Shown: one piece after another, positions 17,275 through 24,122 of the stretch
Layout of the letters: each line of letters opens with the position of its first letter
How positions within the stretch are numbered: the stretch's first letter is position 1
Assembly (NCBI GenBank): GCA_016787345.1
Contig: JAEUUU010000056.1
Location: 1 to 62,310 of the forward strand
Origin: Saprospiraceae bacterium
GTDB lineage: Bacteria; Bacteroidota; Bacteroidia; Chitinophagales; Saprospiraceae
Direction of reading: 5' to 3'
DNA: 62,310 nt
Notes under the pieces: model-generated
Told to the model about the DNA's origin: nothing
Database searches by the model: none
Seen by the model: the letters and a program-made list of their open reading frames with translations, nothing else
Program-made: the position numbers and the translations under genes

Positions 17275-18090
17275 TCACCGGGAAAACACCCACTTTTTGT
17301 CCGGTTTTCCTTCCAATATCACAGTAAAGCGCTTAATACCATCACTTAATTCAAACTTGATATCGCCTTCCGCATAACTTTTGGAATCAACCAAAGTGTT
17401 CAGGTAGTTGGCCGGGGCAAGCGGGCCGGGAAGCTCGTCGGCCACGAGCCGAAAATTTTCTGTCTCCAGAAGTGCATTGATGATCCCCTTGAAGTTGAGT
17501 CCAACCGTCAGTGTGATCAGGCTTTTCCCTCCTCCTGTGCTTTCAACAGACGTTTTTACGACAGAATACACCCTTTCGTACTGAAAATCGCCGGGCGCAA
17601 ACGTAATTGGCTGGGCCTGGGAAACATCCAGTTGACGGGGCGCAGCAGTTTGCTGTAGCGATTCGTGGCCTGAAGGCGCCCGCCGGTTGTCGCTTGTATT
17701 CAGCGCCGTTTCGGGGCTGGCGATGTTGTTGGAAGGTTTGAGCAACAAATACGTCAGAAAGAGTATCACTAAAACGGCGACGACGCCTGCAGCGACCAAA
17801 ATCACGGTTAGGTTCGAATGGCGTTTCGCCGGCAAAGGCGTCGGGGGAGTTGCGGACGGGTTGCCCGAGGCGATCTCGATCAATTCAAGCAGGTTTTTAC
17901 GCAAACGGGACATTTCTGTGTTGGCCTGTTCGGCCGTCAATACGCCGTTGCGTTCCTGTGCACGCAGGTTGTTCCACCGGCTCTCCAGTAGTACCAGATC
18001 ACTATAAATACCCTGCTGGTTTTTCAAGGCAAAAATGAGTTCATCCACCTGATTGTTGGCGAGGAGCTGGAGCAGGGTTTGCTTGTCCAT
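17275..18090 (-). CDS. Effector-associated domain 11 (EAD11)-like transmembrane protein in an inserted cassette
   Basis: 271 residues. Residues 1-75 (MDKQTLLQLLANNQVDELIF, SDLVLLESRWNNLRAQERNG, LTAEQANTEMSRLRKNLLEL) closely follow the EAD11 pattern: a short helix pair, an LLxSRxNxLRxxERxGxLT core and a closing NLLELIE helix. EADs are small adaptor domains of bacterial conflict systems that bring effectors to NTPase or protease partners by like-with-like binding. A Pro/Thr-rich linker, a single membrane helix (about 93-117) and a beta-rich C-terminal domain (about 160-271) of no recognised family follow. The predicted topology puts EAD11 in the cytosol and the C-terminal domain in the periplasm. 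The gene is alone and opposite in direction to dnaJ, bracketed by the dnaJ 3'-end repeats. A defence or signalling role is inference from the domain. Confidence 0.75.
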   Translation of the reverse strand: MDKQTLLQLLANNQVDELIFALKNQQGIYSDLVLLESRWNNLRAQERNGVLTAEQANTEMSRLRKNLLELIEIASGNPSATPPTPLPAKRHSNLTVILVAAGVVAVLVILFLTYLLLKPSNNIASPETALNTSDNRRAPSGHESLQQTAAPRQLDVSQAQPITFAPGDFQYERVYSVVKTSVESTGGGKSLITLTVGLNFKGIINALLETENFRLVADELPGPLAPANYLNTLVDSKSYAEGDIKFELSDGIKRFTVILEGKPDKKWVFSR

Positions 18091-18239
18091 GAATTTGTTT
18101 TTTACTGTCTTTGGAAAGGGTTCACATTTCCCGGCTCAGAAAACCGGGTCTGTTCTTTGAAAAATCGGAAACGAAAAGTAGAGAGGTAATTTGTATTTTT
18201 TAACTTATAAATCCCTTCATATTTGTGCCGAAGCGCCTA

Positions 18240-18247
18240 CAAAGATA
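18240..18247 (-). promoter_or_regulatory. -7 box TATCTTTG reading into the EAD11 gene
   Basis: A perfect TAnnTTTG box on the minus strand lies at the inner edge of repeat copy B, giving a leader of about 140 bases. No clear TTTG is seen at the expected -33 position, which would lie inside copy B. A second, weaker box (TACTTTTC) lies nearer the gene. Confidence 0.35.
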
Positions 18248-18251
18248 TTCT

Positions 18252-18372
18252 CCTCAACGACGAAGAACGCCGCCTCATCGAAAAACTGCGCGATATGCCC
18301 AATTTCAAACCCTCGGCGGGCAAGGAAGACCGCGGCTTCTTCGACAAAATCCGGGATGCTTTTAACAGTTGA
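18252..18372 (+). pseudogene. Duplicated dnaJ 3'-end fragment (repeat copy B)
   Basis: 121 bases identical to the 3' end of dnaJ. In frame it encodes [20 protein letters not shown] and on to [10 protein letters not shown] plus the stop codon, with no start or upstream dnaJ sequence. It marks the right end of the inserted cassette. The sequence after it continues into the tRNA-Leu promoter, so this side probably keeps the ancestral junction downstream of dnaJ. Confidence 0.95.
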
Positions 18373-18412
18373 AGAAAATAGCGTTTCGGGGCGGATAAAT
18401 TTTTGCAGGGCA

Positions 18413-18444
18413 TTTGCCGTTTCGGCAAAACGAACCTATCTTTG
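18413..18444 (+). promoter_or_regulatory. Promoter of tRNA-Leu
   Basis: TTTG at 18413-18416, a 20-base spacer, and TATCTTTG at 18437-18444: a textbook Bacteroidota housekeeping promoter, 39 bases before the tRNA. Confidence 0.85.
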
Positions 18445-18483
18445 CACCCGCTTTTGCAGAAAAGCAATTTTTGTCTCTACAAC

Positions 18484-18567
18484 GGCCACGTGGCGGAATT
18501 GGTAGACGCGCTACTTTGAGGGGGTAGTGTCCTTACGGATGTGCTGGTTCGACTCCAGTCGTGGTCA
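18484..18567 (+). tRNA. tRNA-Leu (anticodon GAG)
   Basis: 84 bases, type II tRNA with a long variable arm. Acceptor GGCCACG pairs with CGTGGTC; the D-loop has GGTAGAC; the anticodon stem CTACT/GGTAG encloses TTGAGGG, giving anticodon GAG; the variable arm is TGTCCTTACGGATGT; the T-arm is CTGG-TTCGACT-CCAG. Discriminator A at 18567; CCA is not encoded. Confidence 0.93.
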
Positions 18568-18573
18568 CAACAC

Positions 18574-18609
18574 AAAAGCCCGGTCAGCATTGCTGGCCGG
18601 GCTTTTTTT
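18574..18609 (+). terminator. Intrinsic terminator after tRNA-Leu
   Basis: Arms 18574-18588 and 18592-18606 pair over 15 positions with one G:T wobble and a 3-base loop, then a T run. It also lies just after the 3' end of the convergent TolC gene. Confidence 0.85.
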
Positions 18610-18632
18610 ATTGCTCCCTGCTTGTTTCCCTT

Positions 18633-19979
18633 TTATTTGCGCAATTGGTTGAGTTGATCGGATGCTTTCAACAACTTCAGCACGGCAATGCGGTACGAAT
18701 ACACCTGCTGGCCGTAGCTGGTTTCCGCTTCTGCCAGGGCGGTTTGGGCATTGAGCACGTCGCTGAGGGGCGCTGTGCCCTCGCGGTAGGGCAGGCTGAC
18801 GGTTTCGCTGATTTCGCGGGCCAGCCGGACGTTTTCTTCGGTCGTTTGCAGGGCGTACAAACTGTTGCGCAACTGGTCGCGGGCCTGCCGGAATTCAAGT
18901 TCCTTTGCCGCGGTGAGTTGCCGGCGGTCTTCTTCGAGTTTTTGATTGTCGAGGCGCAGCAGGCCGATCTGGTTGCGGCGTTTGAACCCGTCGAACACCG
19001 GTATTTTCAAGCGCAGGCCGAGGGCGGCCATACCGTACCAACGGTTACCCTGGGCGAGGAAATTGGCGTCGTCGCGCCAGGTTTGGAAGCCCAGGTTGGC
19101 GTAGCCGCTCAGGGAGGGGTAGCCTTCGGCGCGCAGGCTGTTGATGCGGATGCGGTTGAGCTCGATGTTGTGGAGCAGCAAGCGGTGTTCGGTGACGTTT
19201 TCCGGGGCGATGGCCATGTTCAGCCATTGTGCGGAGTCGGCGCCGGGTGCATCGAGTTCTTCCAGCACGGGGTCGAACGGCGCGTCGTAGGGCACGCCGC
19301 AGATAAACTGCAGGGTTTGGCGCAGGGCGGCGATTCCGGTAAGCAGGTTTTGTTTCTGGTTGTTCAGGTTGTTTTTGGCCACGCGCAGACGCTTAACATC
19401 GGTGGGCACGGCGTAATCGTTGGCCACCTGGAGTTGAAGCATACGTTCCAGTTCGTTGATTTTGTACAAGTTGGCGTCGACGGTGCGCAGCGCTTCTTCG
19501 GCCTGCAGCAACTGGTAAAAGATGCTAGCCGTCTGGAAAATGATGTCTTCCTCGGCTTTTTCGATCAAGAGGTCGTACAACGAACGCGACACATTGGTGG
19601 CGGGCACCGCGCGGCGGCCGGCTTCGCTGTAAATCATCTGATCGACGGTGACTGCGCCGCCGAGTTGCCAGGGGCGTCCGAATTGCACGGGCACGAAGGA
19701 GCCGTCGGTGCGGCCCACGATATCGCCGGGCATGAGCTGGGTCGGCAGCACGGGAATTGCGTCGAAATTGACGCCGGCATTCACCTGCGGGTAGGCGGCG
19801 CTGCGGCCTTCGCGCAGCCGCATTTCGAATCCTTCCCGGTCGATTTTAGCTTTGCGCAACTGGGCGCTGTTGTTGAGCGCCAGGTCGAGAGCCTCCGCCA
19901 GTGTGACGGGGTGGGTGCCGTTTTGGGCCGAAAGGCGGGTGAACAGCACACAACACAGCAGAAAGTAAACGTATTTCAT
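18633..19979 (-). CDS. TolC family outer membrane efflux protein
   Basis: 448 residues from the ATG at 19977-19979, which opens a signal peptide (MKYVYFLLCCVLFTRLSAQ). The mature part is a helical TolC/OEP repeat: VTLAEALDLALNNSAQLRKA, YPQVNAGVNF, a second half with SLSGYANLGF and LKIPVFDGFKRRNQI, and the long helix region ending LAEAETSYGQQVYSYRIAVL. It should form an outer-membrane channel and periplasmic tunnel for an efflux pump or type I secretion. No inner-membrane pump or adaptor gene is adjacent, so its partner is unknown. The open frame extends nine residues further upstream without signal character. Confidence 0.9.
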   Translation of the reverse strand: MKYVYFLLCCVLFTRLSAQNGTHPVTLAEALDLALNNSAQLRKAKIDREGFEMRLREGRSAAYPQVNAGVNFDAIPVLPTQLMPGDIVGRTDGSFVPVQFGRPWQLGGAVTVDQMIYSEAGRRAVPATNVSRSLYDLLIEKAEEDIIFQTASIFYQLLQAEEALRTVDANLYKINELERMLQLQVANDYAVPTDVKRLRVAKNNLNNQKQNLLTGIAALRQTLQFICGVPYDAPFDPVLEELDAPGADSAQWLNMAIAPENVTEHRLLLHNIELNRIRINSLRAEGYPSLSGYANLGFQTWRDDANFLAQGNRWYGMAALGLRLKIPVFDGFKRRNQIGLLRLDNQKLEEDRRQLTAAKELEFRQARDQLRNSLYALQTTEENVRLAREISETVSLPYREGTAPLSDVLNAQTALAEAETSYGQQVYSYRIAVLKLLKASDQLNQLRK

Positions 19980-20023
19980 GCGGCAAAGGTCGTGATTTGC
20001 CGGCATTTTGCAGCGCTTTGGCG

Positions 20024-21361
20024 CTATCGCATCAGCAGGACATCGCCTTGGTAAATTTCTTCCCGCCCGTCGGTAAACAGCACGACCGCATGCCAGACGT
20101 ACACCCCCGGCGGCCCCGTTTCGCCGTTCACTTCACCCAGCCAGCCCTGCGCCGGATCGTTGAGCGGCAACTCGCGTTGTTCATAAATCAGTTTGCCAAA
20201 ACGGTCGAACACCTGGAACACCGCAATGTGGCGAATACCAGCGCCACCAAACAGCGTAAATCCTCGATTTTCAGGTATTTGTCCTTCGGGGGCAAAAACA
20301 TTGGGCGCATAGATGTCCCGGTGGCGGCCCACGGTCACCGTCAGTTCTTCGAGGGCTTTGCAGCCATTGAGATCGATGGCCGTTAGTTGGTAATGCGTGG
20401 TGAAAATCGGGAAGAGCACCGCCGCTTCGGGGTTGGACGCCAGTACGGTGGCCGAAGGCGTCCAGAGCACGGTGTCGAGCGGTTTGTCGGCGCTCAACGT
20501 AAGCAAAAGGCTGTCACCCGTAAGCAAAGTTGTGTCGGGCCCGGCATTGAAGGTAAATTGAAAACCCAGGGGCAAAATGACGGCGTCCGTAACCCGGCAG
20601 CCGTTGGCATCTTCCACGGTGAGAAAATGCTGTCCCGGCGGCACATTGGCCCAGGAGGTCTGGGTGTCAAAAAGACCGGCATCGAGGCGGGTGAGAAAAG
20701 GCGGAACACCGCCCTGGATATCGAGCAGGTTGATTGCCCCGGTATTTTCGCCGAAACATTTTTCGCCGATGGCTTCCACGGCCGTTTGCAGGGGAGGCGG
20801 CGCTTCGAGCGTGGCCGACAGTTCGATGGTGCAGCCCCGTGAGTCGGTCACGGTCAGGCTGTAAGGCCCTGCGCTCAGGCTGTCGGCAACAGGGCTGTTT
20901 TCGGTATTGCCCGACCAGTTGTAAGTATAAAAGGGCGTGCCACCCGACACCTGGGCCTGCAGTTCGCCGTCGGCGCTGTTGGCACAGGAAACGTCATATT
21001 GGTTAAAATTGCCGGCTATGGCCAGGCTGCCTTCCAGCGCCGAGGGCTCTCCGATAATGGCGTAAAGCACGGTGTCGCGGCCCTGGTTGTCGACCACCGT
21101 AACGCGATAGGCGCCGGGACTCAGGTCGGCAACCGCTGCGACGGGCGAGCCGCTGCTGAGTACGCCACTGCCCGAGGGGGCATTGGGCAGCCGAACCCAC
21201 TGATAGGTGGCAGGAGCCGTGCCATCGATCAGGCCGATTTGCAGTGCGCCATCGGTAAAACCGAAACACGACACATCCGTGGCGCTCATATTCGCCAGGC
21301 GGAAAGGCTGTGCACGGAGCAGGGTAGGCAGCAAAAGAAGACCGATAAATACAAGTCTCAT
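20024..21361 (-). CDS. T9SS type B (gliding motility-associated C-terminal domain) protein with SprB-like repeats
   Basis: 445 residues from the ATG at 21361; the open frame also allows a TTG four codons upstream. A signal peptide (MRLVFIGLLLLPTLLRAQ) is followed by three SprB-like repeats (VSCFGFTDGALQI, VSCANSADGELQAQVSGGTP, KCFGENTGAINL with GPYSLTVTDSRGC-type endings). The C-terminal ~90 residues (YAPNVFAPEGQIPENRGFTL, IAVFQVFDRFGKLIYE, GVYVWHAVV) are the gliding motility-associated C-terminal domain that serves as the type B T9SS signal. It is probably exported to the cell surface as an adhesin-like or matrix protein; no enzyme domain is seen. It ends 45 bases before the tolC start. Confidence 0.85.
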   Translation of the reverse strand: MRLVFIGLLLLPTLLRAQPFRLANMSATDVSCFGFTDGALQIGLIDGTAPATYQWVRLPNAPSGSGVLSSGSPVAAVADLSPGAYRVTVVDNQGRDTVLYAIIGEPSALEGSLAIAGNFNQYDVSCANSADGELQAQVSGGTPFYTYNWSGNTENSPVADSLSAGPYSLTVTDSRGCTIELSATLEAPPPLQTAVEAIGEKCFGENTGAINLLDIQGGVPPFLTRLDAGLFDTQTSWANVPPGQHFLTVEDANGCRVTDAVILPLGFQFTFNAGPDTTLLTGDSLLLTLSADKPLDTVLWTPSATVLASNPEAAVLFPIFTTHYQLTAIDLNGCKALEELTVTVGRHRDIYAPNVFAPEGQIPENRGFTLFGGAGIRHIAVFQVFDRFGKLIYEQRELPLNDPAQGWLGEVNGETGPPGVYVWHAVVLFTDGREEIYQGDVLLMR

Positions 21362-21397
21362 GTCAGTTTTCAACCGAGGTTTGGAAGCGGAGGCGGA

Positions 21398-21805
21398 TTA
21401 TTCCCAGACACGTTGTTTGCGGTACGCCACCCCCCGAAAAAAGGCGACCGGCGATCCGTCCTGTTTGCAAACGGTGATGGTATAATTGGAAATGCTGTTG
21501 CCCAGGTGGTCTTCCCGGGCGGTAGCGGTCAGTATGTCGCCCGCGACAACCGGCGCTATGTGTTCGATACTGCAATGGATCGAAACCGACTGCCGGCCGT
21601 GCGAATTGCAGGCAAAAGCGAAAGTACTGTCGGCCAGTGAAAAAGTGATGCCGCCGTGGGCTACGCCGAATCCGTTCAGCATGTCAGGCCGCACGGTCAT
21701 TTTCAGGGAGCAGGCGCCTGTTTCGACCGACACCAGTTCCATGCCCATCCAGCGGCTGAACGGATCGTTGTCGAACATTTTATGGAAGATATCCAGCGGC
21801 GTCAT
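21398..21805 (-). CDS. paaI: PaaI family hotdog thioesterase
   Basis: 135 residues. Hotdog fold with the PaaI signature: MGMELVSVETGACSLKMTV, then DMLNGFGVAHGGITFSLADS (conserved Asn, HGG and Asp), ASIH-like SIHCSIEHIAPVVAGD and a C-terminal strand VAFFRGVAYRK. PaaI hydrolyses aryl-CoA intermediates that stall phenylacetate degradation. The gene lies 17 bases downstream of a 3-hydroxyacyl-CoA dehydrogenase on the same strand, a pairing typical of paa clusters, though the epoxidase genes are not in the window. The symbol is by family and context. Confidence 0.8.
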   Translation of the reverse strand: MTPLDIFHKMFDNDPFSRWMGMELVSVETGACSLKMTVRPDMLNGFGVAHGGITFSLADSTFAFACNSHGRQSVSIHCSIEHIAPVVAGDILTATAREDHLGNSISNYTITVCKQDGSPVAFFRGVAYRKQRVWE

Positions 21806-21822
21806 ATGGTTTGGGGGATACG

Positions 21823-22980
21823 TCAGAAGAACGTTTTGCCCTCGGCAGCCATGCGGCGCAGCAGCGGACTGCAGCGGTAGCGGGGGTCGAGATAGACATT
21901 GTGCAGGGCGTCGAGGGTATCAACCACTTGCCGGATCCCGATCTCATCGGCCCAGCGCAGCAAACCTTTGGGGTAGTTGACGCCCTGGGTCATGGCCAGT
22001 TCGATATCATCGCGGCTGGCGATGCGCAAATTGGCCGCTTCTGCCGCTTCATTGATCAGCATGACGAGGATACGCTGCAGGATGGTGCGGCCCAATGTTT
22101 CGTCGCGCAGGGGTTCCGGCTGAACAGCCCCCTCGGTATAATCGTAAAACCCGCGGCCCGATTTTCGGCCAAAGTAATGAGCGTCCATCAGGCGTTTCTG
22201 GATGAGCGAGGGTTTGTAACGGGGGTCGTAGTAAAAAGCGGTAAACACCTGTTCGGTAACCGTGTAATTGATGTCGTTGCCGATGAAGTCCATCAGTTCG
22301 AAGGGCCCCATGCGGAAACCGCCGAGTTCGCGCATGGCCCAGTCGACCGTGGCCGGATCGGCGATGCCTTCTTCGAGGATACGCAGCGCCTCGCCGTAAT
22401 AAGGCCGCGCGACGCGGTTGACGATAAAGCCCGGGGTATCCTGCGCCAGCACCGTGGTTTTCCCCCAGCTGTCGATCAGGGCGCGGGCCTGTTCGATATA
22501 TTTCTGATGGGTTTGTATCGCGGGAATGATCTCCACCAGGCGCATCAACGGCGCGGGATTGAAAAAATGGATGCCGAGAATACGCTCGGGGTGTTTGAGC
22601 GGGGCGCCCATGGCCGAAATGGACAGAGAAGAGGTGTTGCTGGCGATGATCGTATCATTACCCAGAATAGCTTCCAGACTTTTAAATGCGATCTGTTTGG
22701 GCTCCACATCCTCCACGATAGCCTCGATCACCAGCGAGCAGTCTTTGAAATCGCTCATGTGATCGGTGTAACGGATACGGCTGTACAGCGAATAGGCGTC
22801 GGCGTCGGATATTTTTCCTTTGTCGACCAGAGTTTTGAGGCAAGCCTGAATGTTTTTTCCGGATTTGGACAGCGCGGGGGTGAGGTTGTCGCAAACGATC
22901 ACGTTGTGGCCGTGTGCGGCAGCTACCTGGGCGATTCCACTGCCCATGGCGCCGGCGCCGAGAATACCAATTGTGTCCAT
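21823..22980 (-). CDS. 3-hydroxyacyl-CoA dehydrogenase (PaaH/FadB-like)
   Basis: 385 residues. The N-terminal NAD-binding domain has GILGAGAMGSGIAQVAAAHG; then ASNTSSLSI with the catalytic-site Ser, GIHFFNPAPLMRLVEIIP with the catalytic His, and DTPGFIVNRVARPYYGEALR leading into the C-terminal dimerisation domain, of which two copies are present (GGFRMGPFELMDFIG and YPKGLLRWADEIG). The two-domain length matches PaaH-type enzymes better than short HBDH. It oxidises 3-hydroxyacyl-CoA with NAD+ in the cytosol. A -7 box TACCTTTG (minus strand, 23028-23035) and a small CCCGC/GCGGG hairpin lie in its leader. Confidence 0.9.
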   Translation of the reverse strand: MDTIGILGAGAMGSGIAQVAAAHGHNVIVCDNLTPALSKSGKNIQACLKTLVDKGKISDADAYSLYSRIRYTDHMSDFKDCSLVIEAIVEDVEPKQIAFKSLEAILGNDTIIASNTSSLSISAMGAPLKHPERILGIHFFNPAPLMRLVEIIPAIQTHQKYIEQARALIDSWGKTTVLAQDTPGFIVNRVARPYYGEALRILEEGIADPATVDWAMRELGGFRMGPFELMDFIGNDINYTVTEQVFTAFYYDPRYKPSLIQKRLMDAHYFGRKSGRGFYDYTEGAVQPEPLRDETLGRTILQRILVMLINEAAEAANLRIASRDDIELAMTQGVNYPKGLLRWADEIGIRQVVDTLDALHNVYLDPRYRCSPLLRRMAAEGKTFF

Positions 22981-23228
22981 TGTCGGGTGGTGCGGTTGTT
23001 CTTGTGCCCGCTTTTAGCGGGAAATGGCAAAGGTAGAAAAGCGCCTGTTTATGGCGCCGGATTTAACGAAGTTCCTTGTAGACGCCGGCAGGAGCCAAGG
23101 TCACAAGCCTGCATAAGCCCGGCACATCAGGCAACATTCTGTTTTGTTTTCGCCTTTGTTCCAACAACGCGTTTTGAATTGTCATTTTTTTTACCAAACC
23201 TTTCCGCGTAAAAATCAGCCTTCGAGAC

Positions 23229-23849
23229 GTGCCTGTTTCCACTATTAGAAAAAAATCCGTCACCGGCGTCACTGCGCTGGAAGCGCCCTCTTCCGCCGTT
23301 CGGATTTTGGGTATCGACCCCGGCACGAACGTATTGGGGTTTGCGGTGCTGGATGCCGACAAGCGCAGCGGGATGTCGGTTGTGGAGATTGGCGTGATTA
23401 CATTTAAACACGTCGGGGAAGAACAAACCGTCAAACTGCGCTATATCTTTGAGCAGGTGCAGGATTTGATCCGGCAATACCGGCCCTCGGAAATGTCGAT
23501 CGAAGCGCCATTTTTTGGCAAAAACGTACAATCGATGCTCAAACTCGGCCGGGCGCAAGGCGTTGCCATCGCCGCGGGCATGGTCAATGGCCTGACGATC
23601 ACGGAATACATGCCCAAAAAAATCAAACGCGCGATCACCGGCAACGGCAACGCTTCCAAGGAGCAGGTGGCCGGCATGTTGGAAAACATTCTGAAACAAA
23701 AGTTTCAGGAAAAATATTTTGACGCCACGGATGCGCTGGCTGCCGCCGTGTGTCACTGGTTTCAATCGACAGGCCCGGCAAAAGGGCAAAAAACGTATAG
23801 CGGCTGGGGCGCATTTGTAAAAGACAACCCCGGCAAACTGTCCAAATAG
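23229..23849 (+). CDS. ruvC: Holliday junction resolvase RuvC
   Basis: 206 residues, slightly longer than usual because of an N-terminal extension of about 24 residues; the start is GTG at 23229. The catalytic acids are visible: D30 in LGIDPGTN, E92 in IEAPFFGKN, and D165/D168 in FDATDALAAAVCH. The basic segment KKIKRAITGNGNASKEQVAG is the usual DNA-contact region. It cleaves Holliday junctions in homologous recombination together with RuvAB, whose genes are not here. The C-terminal ~25 residues (SGWGAFVKDNPGKLSK) are typical of Bacteroidota RuvC. Confidence 0.93.
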   Translation: MPVSTIRKKSVTGVTALEAPSSAVRILGIDPGTNVLGFAVLDADKRSGMSVVEIGVITFKHVGEEQTVKLRYIFEQVQDLIRQYRPSEMSIEAPFFGKNVQSMLKLGRAQGVAIAAGMVNGLTITEYMPKKIKRAITGNGNASKEQVAGMLENILKQKFQEKYFDATDALAAAVCHWFQSTGPAKGQKTYSGWGAFVKDNPGKLSK

Positions 23850-24122
23850 CCATACCGCCCCGGCAGCGAATGTTGCCCGCCCCACATCTTCATCACGACA
23901 CGCGCTCAGGTTGCTAATCCTGCCATTCATTTCGTCGCCCCTCGCGCCAACTACCACATAAATGGTATTCTGCCAATATCGGCATTTTTTATACCAGGGA
24001 AAAAGGTAAATCCGTAGGTGTGGCACATAGTTTGCCGCCCGATTACCCCTGGAAATAATACCCCGGATTCTTCCCGCACGTGATTCACTGACCATCACAT
24101 CCATTTAAATCACCAATTGTTT
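23850..24122. other. Gene-free stretch between ruvC and the SprB-repeat gene
   Basis: 273 bases with no plausible ORF. A weak pair TGGTAT/ATACCA flanks a T-rich tract near 23963-23996 and might act as a weak terminator. I see no convincing promoter box and nothing else. Confidence 0.5.

Noticed and set aside
17184-18251. Insertion sequence or integrase in the dnaJ cassette
   Set aside because: The only gene is the EAD11-like protein; no transposase, integrase or terminal inverted repeat is visible.
18191-18505. 104-residue ORF across the dnaJ fragment
   Set aside because: It reads copy B in the wrong frame relative to dnaJ and runs into the tRNA-Leu gene.
18561-20054. 497-residue plus-strand ORF opposite tolC
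   Set aside because: It is the shadow of the TolC gene; composition is low-complexity (Gly/Val/Gln/Phe rich), with no family features.
21811-23211. 466-residue plus-strand ORF
   Set aside because: Lies opposite the convincing 3-hydroxyacyl-CoA dehydrogenase gene; typical GC-driven antisense ORF.
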